Assembly: GCA_036258315.1 (NCBI GenBank) | Contig: DATADX010000007.1 | Location: forward strand, 1 to 25,058 | Direction of reading: 5' to 3' | DNA from: DASSYK01 sp036258315 | Lineage (GTDB): Bacteria; Actinomycetota; Thermoleophilia; Solirubrobacterales; 70-9 | Length of the DNA: 25,058 nucleotides | In this document: one piece after another, positions 14,751 to 22,132 of the stretch | Layout: the number at the start of each line of letters is the position of its first letter | How positions within the stretch are numbered: position 1 is the first letter of the stretch | The notes under the pieces: generated by a model | What the model saw: the letters and a program-made list of their open reading frames with translations, nothing else | Databases searched by the model: none | What the model was told of the DNA's origin: nothing | Translations under genes and position numbers: made by a program

Positions 14751-15301
14751 GCGGGCTGGGCGGCCGGGATCAGCTGCCGCTCCTCGAGCAGGGCGATCAG
14801 CCTGCCGGCCGACTCCTCCGGGGTCTCGGTCTCGGTCTCGAGGACGATCTCGGGATCGAGCGGCTCCTCGTAGGGATCCGAGACGCCGGTGAACTCCTTG
14901 ATCTCGCCCTTGAATGCCTTCTCGTAGAGACCCTTCGCGTCGCGCTCGGCGCACGCCTCGACGGAGGCCTTGACGAACACCTCGATGAAGCGCTCGCCCA
15001 TCAGCTCCCGCGCCTCCGCGCGGATCTCGCGATACGGCGAGATCGCGGCGGTGATCACGGGGACGCCGTTGCGCGAGAGCAGGTCGGCGACGAAGGAGAT
15101 CCGGCGGATGTTCGTGTCGCGGTCCTCCTTCGAGAAGCCGAGGCCCTTGGAGAGGTTCTCGCGGACGATGTCGCCGTCGAGGATCTCCAGTTTCGAGCCC
15201 CGGGCCCGGAGCTCGTCCCCGACCATCCTCGAGATCGTCGTCTTGCCGGCCCCGGACAGGCCCGTGAACCAGAGTGTGAATCCCTTCTCGTCAGCCATCA
15301 A
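14747..15301 (-). CDS. cysC: Adenylylsulfate (APS) kinase
   Basis: A 184-residue P-loop kinase that phosphorylates APS to PAPS. The Walker A motif GLSGAGKTT is at 14-22, followed by DGDIVRENL (42-50), the family signature GLGFSKEDRDTNIRR and the lid region around KGLYEKAFKGEIKEFTG. Length is normal. It lies 61 bases after sat in the same direction. AAGGAGC sits about 12 bases before two adjacent ATG codons, so either Met may be used. Because the neighbouring CysH is of the APS-reducing type, PAPS made here may serve sulfotransferases or act as a branch, not as the main route to sulfite. Confidence 0.95.
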   Translation of the reverse strand: MMADEKGFTLWFTGLSGAGKTTISRMVGDELRARGSKLEILDGDIVRENLSKGLGFSKEDRDTNIRRISFVADLLSRNGVPVITAAISPYREIRAEARELMGERFIEVFVKASVEACAERDAKGLYEKAFKGEIKEFTGVSDPYEEPLDPEIVLETETETPEESAGRLIALLEERQLIPAAQPA

Positions 15302-15362
15302 AGCTCGTTGCTCCTTGTCGTCGCAGTTGGGATCAGCAGGGTTTGAAAGCGGGGGAGGACGC

Positions 15363-16424
15363 CTAGGCCTTGGCGTAGGCGTCGATCAGGATCTGCGCGA
15401 CCTCCGGCCGGCTGAACTCCTGAGGCGGAAGCTCGCCGTTGTCGAGCATCTCGCGGACCTTGGTGCCGCTGAGGAAGACGTGCGCGTCGGCATCATGCGG
15501 ACAGGTCTTGCCCGAGGCCATCCCCTCGCACTTGTTGCACCAGAAGCTGTGCTCGAAGAAGAGCGGCTGGATGCCGAGCTTGTCGAGGTCGAGGTCGTCG
15601 AAGATCCGCTGTGCGTCATAGGTGCCGTAGTAGTCGCCGACACCGGCGTGGTCGCGGCCGACGATGAAGTGGGTGGCGCCGTAGTTGCGACGGGCGATCG
15701 CGTGCAGGATCGCCTCGCGCGGGCCGGCGTAGTGCATCTTCGAGGGGAACACGTTGAGGATCACGCGGTCCTTCGGGTAGTAGTCCTCCATCAGCACCTC
15801 GTAGCAGCGCATCCGCACCTCGGCGGGGATGTCGCCCTCCTTGGTCTTCCCGATCAGCGGGTGGATCATCAGCCCGTCGGTTATCTCCAGCGCCGCCTTG
15901 GTGATGTACTCGTGCGCGCGGTGGATCGGGTTGCGGGTCTGGAAGGCGACGACCCGCTTCCAGCCGCGCTCCTCGAAGGCCTTGCGCGACTCGGCCGGGG
16001 TCAGGTAGCGCTTGCTGAACGCCTCCTCGTGCGCGGGCAGCGCCCTGACCTCGTAGGTGCCCGCGATGCAGCGGGCCCCTTCCTCATGGAGGGCGGCGAC
16101 GCCGGGATGCGCGGTGTCCGTGGTGAGGTAGACGTTCTCCGCCTCGGCCTCGATGTCGCGCTCGAAGATCTCGCTCACCTTCAGCGTCCCCAGCGCCTCG
16201 CCCTCGTCACTGGTGATCTCCACGGTGTCTCCCTCGGAGACCTCGAGGTCGGTCGCGAGCGTGATCGGGATCGGCCAGTAGTCGCCGTCGGCCAGCGTCA
16301 TGCTCGCGACGACGCTCTTCCAGTCCGCGGAGCCCTGGGGGCCGGTGAGGGGAGCGAAGCCGCCGTTCCCGATCATCTCGAAGTCGGCGGTCTGGCGTTC
16401 GTTCAGCTGCAGGGAGGTGGGCAC
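15363..16424 (-). CDS. sat: Sulfate adenylyltransferase (ATP sulfurylase), Sat type
   Basis: A 353-residue homomeric-type ATP sulfurylase that makes APS from sulfate and ATP. It has the nucleotide motif QTRNPIHRAHE (162-172), GRDHAGVGDYY (256-266) and a cysteine-containing segment WCNKCEGMASGKTCPH (295-310) that may bind zinc, as in Sat proteins of this subgroup. The frame is open upstream into cysH. I choose the GTG at 16424 because the family homology begins about here (TSLQLNERQTADFEMIGNGG) and it leaves a 41-base gap after the cysH stop. A TACCCT box lies 10 bases before this GTG. It is a single-chain alternative to CysDN, which is not seen in the window. Confidence 0.93.
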   Translation of the reverse strand: MPTSLQLNERQTADFEMIGNGGFAPLTGPQGSADWKSVVASMTLADGDYWPIPITLATDLEVSEGDTVEITSDEGEALGTLKVSEIFERDIEAEAENVYLTTDTAHPGVAALHEEGARCIAGTYEVRALPAHEEAFSKRYLTPAESRKAFEERGWKRVVAFQTRNPIHRAHEYITKAALEITDGLMIHPLIGKTKEGDIPAEVRMRCYEVLMEDYYPKDRVILNVFPSKMHYAGPREAILHAIARRNYGATHFIVGRDHAGVGDYYGTYDAQRIFDDLDLDKLGIQPLFFEHSFWCNKCEGMASGKTCPHDADAHVFLSGTKVREMLDNGELPPQEFSRPEVAQILIDAYAKA

Positions 16425-16443
16425 GAAGCGCGGAAGGGTAGCG

Positions 16444-16451
16444 ATAGTTGA
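16444..16451. promoter_or_regulatory. ATAGTTGA element between cysH and sat
   Basis: The cysH-sat gap contains ATAGTTGA followed by a T/A-rich CTTAGA. The same eight bases occur at 5612-5619 in the promoter-operator island of the 62-residue gene. It could be a shared regulatory half-site. The match is short and may be chance. Confidence 0.25.
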
Positions 16452-16465
16452 CTTAGATGGTCGGT

Positions 16466-17200
16466 TCAGCCGTGAAGACCGCACTCGGTCTTCGTCGTGC
16501 CTGCCCAGCGGCCCGCGCGAGGGTCCTCGCCCTCGGCCGGCTTGCGGGTGCAGTGGGTGCAGCCGATCGAGGGATAGCCCTGATCGTGGAGCGGGTTGTA
16601 GGGGATGTCGTGCTCGGAGATGTAGCGCCAGACGTCCTTCTCGGACCAGTCGGCGAGCGGATTCAGCTTCCAAAGGCCGAACCGCTTGTCCCAGGCGAAC
16701 TTGGGCGCGTTGGCGCGCGTCTGCGAGTCCTGGCGCCGGATCCCCGAGACCCAGCAGTCGACCGCCGAGAGCGCCGAGCGCATCGGGTCGACCTTCCGGA
16801 TCCCGCAGCAGGCGTCGGGGTCGCGAGCCCAGAGCTGGTCGCCGTGCAGACCCGCCTGCTGCTCGAGCGTGATCGAGCTGTAGCGGTGGAAGCTGATCCC
16901 GTAGCGCGCCTCGAGCCGGTCCTTGGTCGCGTAGGTCTCGGGAAAGAGCACGTCTGTGTCGAGGTAGAAGAACCGGGCTTCGGGGTCGATCTGGGTGGCC
17001 ATGTGCACGGTCACCGAGCTCGTCTTCTGAAACGACGCCGCGATGTACATCTTCGGGCTGAATGTCTCGAGCGCCCAGCGGAGCGCCTCCTCGGCGCTGG
17101 CCGATTCCAGGTCGGTCGCGATGCGCTCGGGGTCGAACGGCGTCGTGTCCAGTTCGGGGCTAGCCACGGAGCCGGGCAGTGTGACAGTCCTCGTCGCCAT
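16466..17200 (-). CDS. cysH: Assimilatory adenylylsulfate (APS) reductase, Fe-S type CysH
   Basis: A 244-residue thioredoxin-dependent reductase producing sulfite. The PP-loop/ATP pyrophosphatase fold is shown by AASFQKTSSVTVHM (54-67) and FFYLDTDVLFPETY. Two cysteine pairs, CysCys131-132 (ACCGIRK) and Cys214/Cys217 (GCTHCTR), are the four [4Fe-4S] ligands that mark enzymes using APS, as opposed to the cluster-free PAPS reductases. The catalytic cysteine is Cys240 in KTECGLHG. The ATG at 17200 is 2 bases after the sir stop, so the two are translationally linked. A GTG at 17215 overlapping sir is an alternative start. Confidence 0.94.
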   Translation of the reverse strand: MATRTVTLPGSVASPELDTTPFDPERIATDLESASAEEALRWALETFSPKMYIAASFQKTSSVTVHMATQIDPEARFFYLDTDVLFPETYATKDRLEARYGISFHRYSSITLEQQAGLHGDQLWARDPDACCGIRKVDPMRSALSAVDCWVSGIRRQDSQTRANAPKFAWDKRFGLWKLNPLADWSEKDVWRYISEHDIPYNPLHDQGYPSIGCTHCTRKPAEGEDPRAGRWAGTTKTECGLHG

Positions 17201-17202
17201 GG

Positions 17203-19092
17203 TCAGACCGCGCACTCCCCCTCGCCGCGCTCCACCTTGTAGGGCTCGGAGCGGTTCCAGTCGATGAAGTGCGTCAGGTTCTCGGCCGAGAACTCGACCG
17301 GCATCTTCAGGTCCGAGACGAGCTCCTCGAACTCGCCGGTTCCGACCCGCTCGACGAAGTCGTTGAAGGCCTCTCCCTCATTACGGCCCTGCTCGTAGTG
17401 GCGCAGCCAGCGCTCGACCGCGTCGGGGACGCGCTTGGCGGGAAGGCGGGCCTTGAGCCGGTGGCCGTAGATCACCTCACCGCCCTCGTAGTTACCGCCG
17501 AGGTGGGCGATGTAGGCGGGGATCGTGTGGTCGCCGACCTTGATCGAGGCGCCGTAGAAGCCGATGTTGGCGATGTGGTGCTGGCTGCAGCCGTTCGGGC
17601 AGCCCGACATCTTGATGTGGACGCGCTTGGTCAGCTCGTCGTCGATCTGCATCGACTCGATCCGCTCCTGGACGGCCTGGTTGAGCCCCATCGAGCTGGT
17701 GATCCCGAGCTTGCACGAGTCGGTGCCGGGGCAGCTGACGACGTCGTTGATCTCGTCGGCGCCGGCCTCGTCCAGGCCGAGCTCGCCGAGGCGGCGGTAG
17801 ACGTCATGGACCGCCTCGTCGCGGACCCAGCGGAGCAGCAGGTTCTGGTGGACGGTGGTGCGGGCGTGGCCGCCGGTGTGGTCGCGCATGATCTGGCCGA
17901 GGCCGCGGAACTGCTCGGGAGTGAGATCGCCCCGCGTGACCTTGACCTGAACCGTCGAGAAGCCCCGCTGCCGCTGCGGGCGCACGTTGGCGGCGACGAA
18001 CCGCTCGAACTCGCTCCGGTCGGCGTTCGGGCTCGAGGTTGCCTCCGGCGGCGCCGGGGCGCCGGCCTCCTCGTCGTCGATGAAGAGCATGTGGTCGATC
18101 GAGAAATCGCGCTCGGCGACCCAGCCCGCTTCCAGCTCCTCCTCGACCATCTCGCGGAAGGCGTCGATCCCGATCTTGTCGATCAGGACCTTGATCCGGG
18201 CGCGGGCCCGGTTGACGCGCAGCCACTCCTGGCGGTCGAAGATCCGGAAGACGGCCTCCGACACCTTCAGGTAGTCCCCGTTGTCCAGCTCGACGAACTC
18301 GTACAGGGTCGGAGCGACGCGCGGCATGATCGAAGTGCCGCCGCCCACCCTGATCTCGACGCCGCGGACCTCGCCGCGGCCCTCGATCTCAAGGACGCGC
18401 GGGATGAAGCCGATGTCGTGGATGCCGGTGATCGCCCGGTCCTCGTCGGTCGCCGTGAACGCGGTCTTCACCTTGCGCGGCATCAGCTGCGTGGTCGGGT
18501 GACGGACGAAGTAGCGCACGTAGGCGACGAGGTAGGGAGTGACGTCGAAGGCCTCCCCCTCCGAGACCCCCGCCCACGGGTCACCGGTGACGTTGCGGAT
18601 CGTGTTCCCGCATCCCTCGCGCGAGGACAACCCGACGGAGCTGATGCGGCGGATCAGCTCGGTCATGTCGGCGAGCGGGATGTGATGGATCTGGATGTTC
18701 TGCCGGGTGGTGATGTGGCCCTTGTTGAGCGGAGCCCACGTCTCGACGACCTCGGCGAGCATGTCCATCTGCTCGGGGGTGACGCCGCCGAACGGGAGCT
18801 TGATGCGGACCATCTGCACGTCGGGCTGGCGCTGCCCGTAGACACCCTGCTTGAGACGGAAGCCGATGAACTGCTCCTCGGCCTGCTCGCCGCGCAGGAA
18901 GCCGGCTGCCTCGGTGTCGAAGTCATCGAACTCGCGCTCGAGGATCGGGATCGCGTGCCCGGGGACGTTGTCGTACACCTCCGGGTTCTCGAGCGAGCCG
19001 CGCTTGCCCTTGCCGCGCTGCTCCTTGGTCAGGTCCTGCTCCAGCTCGGGCTGCTTCGCGGAGTCCTTCGGGGGTGCGGAGACGGGCTCCAT
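17203..19092 (-). CDS. sir: Ferredoxin-dependent sulfite reductase (siroheme, [4Fe-4S]), SirA/NirA type
   Basis: A 629-residue two-repeat nitrite/sulfite reductase. The cluster and siroheme motifs are CPGTDSC (Cys454 and Cys460) and CPNGC (Cys498 and Cys502). Ferredoxin-like substrate domains appear as GVYGQRQPD and HITTRQNIQIHHI, then again as GHARTTVHQNLLLRW. Tyr85 (GVYGQR) and Cys161 (GCGNTIRN) match the position of the Tyr-Cys crosslink of Mycobacterium tuberculosis SirA, favouring sulfite over nitrite as substrate. Its position before cysH and sat supports this. The first 40 residues are charged and probably disordered. The ATG at 19092 has GAAGGAGCG about 8 bases upstream. It heads the sir-cysH-sat-cysC set. 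Confidence 0.93.
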   Translation of the reverse strand: MEPVSAPPKDSAKQPELEQDLTKEQRGKGKRGSLENPEVYDNVPGHAIPILEREFDDFDTEAAGFLRGEQAEEQFIGFRLKQGVYGQRQPDVQMVRIKLPFGGVTPEQMDMLAEVVETWAPLNKGHITTRQNIQIHHIPLADMTELIRRISSVGLSSREGCGNTIRNVTGDPWAGVSEGEAFDVTPYLVAYVRYFVRHPTTQLMPRKVKTAFTATDEDRAITGIHDIGFIPRVLEIEGRGEVRGVEIRVGGGTSIMPRVAPTLYEFVELDNGDYLKVSEAVFRIFDRQEWLRVNRARARIKVLIDKIGIDAFREMVEEELEAGWVAERDFSIDHMLFIDDEEAGAPAPPEATSSPNADRSEFERFVAANVRPQRQRGFSTVQVKVTRGDLTPEQFRGLGQIMRDHTGGHARTTVHQNLLLRWVRDEAVHDVYRRLGELGLDEAGADEINDVVSCPGTDSCKLGITSSMGLNQAVQERIESMQIDDELTKRVHIKMSGCPNGCSQHHIANIGFYGASIKVGDHTIPAYIAHLGGNYEGGEVIYGHRLKARLPAKRVPDAVERWLRHYEQGRNEGEAFNDFVERVGTGEFEELVSDLKMPVEFSAENLTHFIDWNRSEPYKVERGEGECAV

Positions 19093-19152
19093 GTCGGTAA
19101 CGCTCCTTCGGGACGGTTACGCTGCGGCCTGCCTGTCCTGCTCGGCCCGGCC

Positions 19153-19176
19153 AATGTAGCAAACCTGATCGAGTTT
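19153..19176 (-). promoter_or_regulatory. sir promoter with overlapping near-palindromic operator candidate
   Basis: On the minus strand TACATT (19158-19153) can serve as the -10 box, giving a leader of about 55 bases that contains the ribosome binding site. Immediately upstream lies a near-palindrome AAACCTGATCGAGTTT (plus strand, 19161-19176), symmetric at 12 of 16 positions with GATC in the centre. A protein bound there would block the -10/-35 spacer. No good -35 hexamer is visible. The Rrf2 regulator at 13435-13890 is one candidate binder. Confidence 0.45.
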
Positions 19177-19240
19177 GAGGTAATTCCGGCGCCGGCGCCG
19201 AGCGGCTCGGCGCGACGCGCCCGCGTTCCCGTATCACTCT

Positions 19241-19257
19241 GGGATCAACCAGATCCC
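19241..19257. repeat. Inverted repeat GGGATC-5-GATCCC upstream of the cyclodeaminase-like gene
   Basis: Perfect 6-base arms with a 5-base spacer (AACCA) lie in the 184-base divergent gap between sir and the cyclodeaminase-like gene. It may be an operator or a short hairpin in the leader or the very start of that gene. Confidence 0.4.
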
Positions 19258-19276
19258 GGTCATCTCGAGCACGTCG

Positions 19277-20191
19277 GTGCTCGCCGCGATTGATCCCGCC
19301 ACCGCGGTCGAGCGCACGCGCCTGGCCTTCGAGCGCCACGCCCGCGGCGAGTGGGCGATGCCGGCGAAGGTCTACCTCGATTCCCCGCCGCACGGGGACT
19401 TCAGGGCAATGCCCGCGCGCGGGGACGGGCTCGCGATCCTGAAGTGGGTGACGTCGTTTCCGGGCAACAGGTCGCGGGGGCTGCCGGTCGTCCGCGGGGC
19501 GGTGCTGCTCTCGGACGCGACGACGGGTGAGGAGCTGGCCGTGATCGAGTGCGCGTCCGTGACGTCGCTGCGGACCGGGGCCGCCGCAGCGGTGTCGGCG
19601 CAGGCGCTCGCCGCCGAGGGCGCGAGGACGGTGGGGATCGTCGGCTCCGGTGTCAACGGCGGCTGGGCCGCCCGCTGCCTGGCGGCGGCCGGCTACGGGC
19701 CGGGCGTCTGCTCCGACGTGCGCTCGGAGGCTGCCGATGGCCTCGCCTCTGAGCTCGGCTGGCGGCTCGGCGACCGCGCCGAGGCCGCGTCACAGGACGT
19801 CGTCGTCACCGTCACTCCCGGAGACGAGCCGGTGATCCTCTCGAGCGACCTGCGTCCGGGCCAGCACCTCGCCGTGCTCGGCGCGGACGCGCATGGCAAG
19901 CAGGAGGTCGAGCTCGCGGCGGTCGAGCGCTGCCGGCTCTTCTGCGACGAGTGGGAGCAGGCGAGCGCGGGCGGCGAGCTCCGCAACGCGGTGGAGGCCG
20001 GCGTCACCGGTCGCGATCGCGTCACCGAGATCGGCGCGGTCCTGACCGGGGTGGCGGCCGGTCGCCGCTCGGACGAGGAGATCACGCTTTTCGACTCGAC
20101 CGGACTCGCGATTCAGGACCTCGCGATCGTGCAGGCGGTCTACGAAGGCTGGCGCGAGGGACGGGTCGAGGCGCCCTCCGTCACGCTCTGA
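19277..20191 (+). CDS. Ornithine cyclodeaminase/mu-crystallin family NAD(P)-dependent protein
   Basis: At least 304 residues. It has AMPAKVYLD and a substrate-binding Lys region ILKWVTSFPGN, then SLRTGAAAAVSAQALA, the Rossmann nucleotide motif VGIVGSGVNGGWAARCL, and the C-terminal DSTGLAIQDLAIVQAVYE. Members include ornithine cyclodeaminase, archaeal-type alanine dehydrogenase and ketimine reductase; the substrate here is unknown. The first usable start is GTG 19277, but the open frame just upstream reads IPVISSTS, which looks like the usual family N-terminus, and it has no ATG, GTG or TTG; the true start may be non-standard. Its 3' end overlaps the converging monooxygenase gene by 11 bases. 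Confidence 0.82.
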   Translation: MLAAIDPATAVERTRLAFERHARGEWAMPAKVYLDSPPHGDFRAMPARGDGLAILKWVTSFPGNRSRGLPVVRGAVLLSDATTGEELAVIECASVTSLRTGAAAAVSAQALAAEGARTVGIVGSGVNGGWAARCLAAAGYGPGVCSDVRSEAADGLASELGWRLGDRAEAASQDVVVTVTPGDEPVILSSDLRPGQHLAVLGADAHGKQEVELAAVERCRLFCDEWEQASAGGELRNAVEAGVTGRDRVTEIGAVLTGVAAGRRSDEEITLFDSTGLAIQDLAIVQAVYEGWREGRVEAPSVTL

Positions 20192-21710
20192 GCGGGGCGG
20201 CGGCCTCGGCGCGGCCGGCCGGAGGTCGGACCGCGGCGCGATAGTCGCCGGGGTTGATCCGCTTCGTGCGACGGTGGTACTCGAGCCAGGGACCGGGCCA
20301 GTTGTTGGTGTTTACGCCCTCGCCGTTCACGTACCAGTTGGTGCAGCCGCCGGTGATCCACTGCGTGCTCTGGGAGCGCGCGGTGATCTCCTCGCGCCAG
20401 CGCGCCTGGACCTCGGGCCGCACGTCGATGTACGCGAGTCCCCCGGCGCGGATCCGCCGGATCGCGTCGATCGCGTAGTTGAACTGGCACTCGAGCGTGT
20501 AGGGGACCGAGCCCGAGCCATGGTTCGTGTTCGGCCCGTACATCACGAACAGGTTCGGGAACCCCGACACGGTGACGCCCAGGTAGGCCTCGGGGCGCTC
20601 CGCCCAGACCTCGTTCAGCTCGCGCCCGCCGACCCCGCGGATCTCCATCGGGGCGACGAAGTCATGCGACTGGAACCCGGTCCCCCAGATGATCGTGTCG
20701 GCGGCCCGCTCGACTCCGTCGGCGCCGATCACGCCCGTCCGGGTGATCCGCTCGACGGCGCCGTCGACCAACTCGACGTTCTCACGCCGCAGCGTGGGGT
20801 ACCAGTCGCTGCTGATCAGCACCCGCTTGCAGCCGAGCTCGTATCCGGGCGAGGCGAGGGCGTTCAGCTCGGGCTCGTCCTCGAGCTCCCTGTGGCGGGC
20901 ACGGTCCGCATATCTGGACGCCGCCGAGACGAGCCACCTGGTCCCCGTGAACGCGTAGGTGAACGCCTCGAAGAACATCCAGTTGCCGAGCCTCGCCGCG
21001 GCGACTCTGGCGGGGAGGCGGCGAAAGAGGGCGCGCTCCCACTCCGGGTACTCGCGATCCGCTTTCGGCAGGATCCAGGGCGCCGAGCGCTGGTAGATCG
21101 TCAGGCTCTCGACCCACGGCGCGATCTCGGGGACGAACTGGATCGCACTGGCGCCGGTGCCGATCACGGCCACGCGGCGGCCGCGCAGGTCGTGGCCGTG
21201 GTCCCATTCAGCCGAGTGGAAGGCGTGGCCACCGAACTGCTCGCCTCCCGGGATCGCGGGAATCGCCGGGTTTGTGAGCTGGCCGCAGGCAGTGACGAGG
21301 ACGTCGAAGCTGTGCTCCTCGCCCCCGGCGCTGAGCGTCCAGCGCCCGGTCGCCTCGTCGAAGCTCGCGGCCTCGGCCTCGGTTCCGAGCCGGAGGTGTG
21401 GGCGGAGGCCGAACTCGTCCACGCACTCCTCGAGGTAGTCGAGGATCTCGGTCTGCGGGGCGTAGCGCCGCGACCAGCGATGGCCGGGCGCGAACGAGAA
21501 CGAGTAGAGGTGAGACGGAACGTCGCAGGCGGCCCCCGGATAGGTGTTCGCCCGCCACACCCCGCCGACCGTCTGGCCGCGCTCGAAGATCGTGAAGTCC
21601 TCGATCCCCTCGCGTTTCAGCCGGATGCCCATTCCGATCCCGCCGAAGCCCGCCCCAACGATCCCGACCGAGGGTGGTCGACCGCGGCCGTTGCCATTGC
21701 TTCCGGTCAC
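20181..21710 (-). CDS. Flavin-containing monooxygenase, Baeyer-Villiger type
   Basis: A 509-residue FAD/NADPH enzyme. The FAD Rossmann motif is VGIVGAGFGGIGMG (GxGxxG at 19-24), then TVGGVWRANTYPGAACDVPS, the Baeyer-Villiger fingerprint FGGHAFHSAEWD (159-170, FxGxxxHxxxWD) and a second Rossmann motif AVIGTGASAIQ (181-191) for NADPH. The C-terminal part has IIWGTGFQSHDF and MYGPNTNHGSG. Such enzymes insert oxygen next to ketones or oxidise other soft nucleophiles; the substrate is not predictable. The start is GTG 21710, 6 bases after TAGGGT, so the message appears leaderless. No associated alcohol dehydrogenase or esterase is nearby. Confidence 0.9.
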   Translation of the reverse strand: MTGSNGNGRGRPPSVGIVGAGFGGIGMGIRLKREGIEDFTIFERGQTVGGVWRANTYPGAACDVPSHLYSFSFAPGHRWSRRYAPQTEILDYLEECVDEFGLRPHLRLGTEAEAASFDEATGRWTLSAGGEEHSFDVLVTACGQLTNPAIPAIPGGEQFGGHAFHSAEWDHGHDLRGRRVAVIGTGASAIQFVPEIAPWVESLTIYQRSAPWILPKADREYPEWERALFRRLPARVAAARLGNWMFFEAFTYAFTGTRWLVSAASRYADRARHRELEDEPELNALASPGYELGCKRVLISSDWYPTLRRENVELVDGAVERITRTGVIGADGVERAADTIIWGTGFQSHDFVAPMEIRGVGGRELNEVWAERPEAYLGVTVSGFPNLFVMYGPNTNHGSGSVPYTLECQFNYAIDAIRRIRAGGLAYIDVRPEVQARWREEITARSQSTQWITGGCTNWYVNGEGVNTNNWPGPWLEYHRRTKRINPGDYRAAVRPPAGRAEAAAPLRA

Positions 21711-21722
21711 AGGGGAACCCTA
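21711..21722 (-). promoter_or_regulatory. Leaderless-type promoter -10 box for the monooxygenase gene
   Basis: On the minus strand TAGGGT (21722-21717) is followed by 6 bases and the GTG at 21710. It lies 8 bases downstream of the T-run of the dodecin terminator, so the two genes are transcriptionally separated. Confidence 0.55.
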
Positions 21723-21730
21723 GCCGCAGG

Positions 21731-21761
21731 AAAAAGGGGCGGCGGATCTCTCCGCCGCCCC
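21731..21761 (-). terminator. Intrinsic terminator for the dodecin gene
   Basis: A perfect 10-base-pair stem (GGGGCGGCGG at 21736-21745 and CCGCCGCCCC at 21752-21761) with a 6-base loop is followed, in the minus-strand direction, by five T residues (complement of AAAAA at 21731-21735). This is the clearest Rho-independent terminator in the window. Confidence 0.85.
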
Positions 21762-21768
21762 CCGAGAT

Positions 21769-21790
21769 GGGTGGGCCGCGCCGCCCACCC
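21769..21790 (-). terminator. Second hairpin in tandem before the dodecin terminator
   Basis: GGGTGGGC (21769-21776) and GCCCACCC (21783-21790) form a perfect 8-base-pair stem with a 6-base loop between the dodecin stop and the main terminator. It lacks a T-run and may reinforce termination or shield the 3' end. Confidence 0.5.
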
Positions 21791-21805
21791 TCTCCTCCCT
21801 CGAAC

Positions 21806-22015
21806 TCAGTCGATCTCGCTGCCCTCGATCAGGAAGGCGACCCGAACGTGTGCGCGCCACTCGTCGAGGTTGTCGCCTCGCAGCCCCGTCGAAACCACGT
21901 CGATCGCCCGGATGTTGCGCAGCGAGCTCTGCGCCTGCTTGAGCGCCTGCTGCGCGGCGTCATCGGAGGACTTCTTCGAGCTTCCAACCAGTTCGATGAT
22001 CTTCACTACCGCCAC
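21806..22015 (-). CDS. Dodecin-family protein, flavin-binding residues not conserved
   Basis: A 69-residue dodecin-fold protein: VVKIIELVGSSKKSSDDAAQ, then the helix ALKQAQSSLRNIRAIDVV and strands WRAHVRVAFLIEG. Dodecins form hollow dodecamers that store flavin. Aligned by eye with the mycobacterial protein, the flavin-stacking Trp is Ala37 and the flavin-contacting Gln is Arg54, so it may bind another ligand or none. The start is the GTG at 22015 with an excellent binding site AAGGAGGA 3 bases upstream, a marked contrast with the leaderless genes around it. It ends at a strong terminator. It follows the carboxylase epsilon gene by 117 bases and probably has its own promoter. Confidence 0.88.
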   Translation of the reverse strand: MAVVKIIELVGSSKKSSDDAAQQALKQAQSSLRNIRAIDVVSTGLRGDNLDEWRAHVRVAFLIEGSEID

Positions 22016-22085
22016 GGGTCCTCCTTGGATTGCGAGGCCATCTACATAGTGGGTTTCTATTACAAACGCGGGCGGCGGACAAGCG
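22016..22085 (-). promoter_or_regulatory. Dodecin upstream region: strong ribosome binding site and AT-rich promoter candidate
   Basis: The binding site AAGGAGGA (22026-22019) precedes the GTG. Upstream, the minus strand has an AT-rich island with TTTGTAATAG and CACTATGTAGAT at about 22039-22067, which probably holds a -10 box. I cannot pick a single -35/-10 pair with proper spacing. Confidence 0.4.
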
Positions 22086-22132
22086 TGGGCGCCTGTTTGC
22101 GCCTCAGCTCGCTCGCGCAGCCGGCCGCCGCG

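Noticed and set aside
17203..19092. Assimilatory nitrite reductase as the identity of the siroheme enzyme
   Set aside because: The Tyr85/Cys161 pair and the adjacent cysH, sat and cysC genes favour sulfite; nitrite reduction cannot be fully excluded.
17269..19293. Long plus-strand open frame opposite sir
   Set aside because: Antisense shadow of a well-supported reductase gene, rich in Asp/Val/Leu repeats and without a domain pattern.
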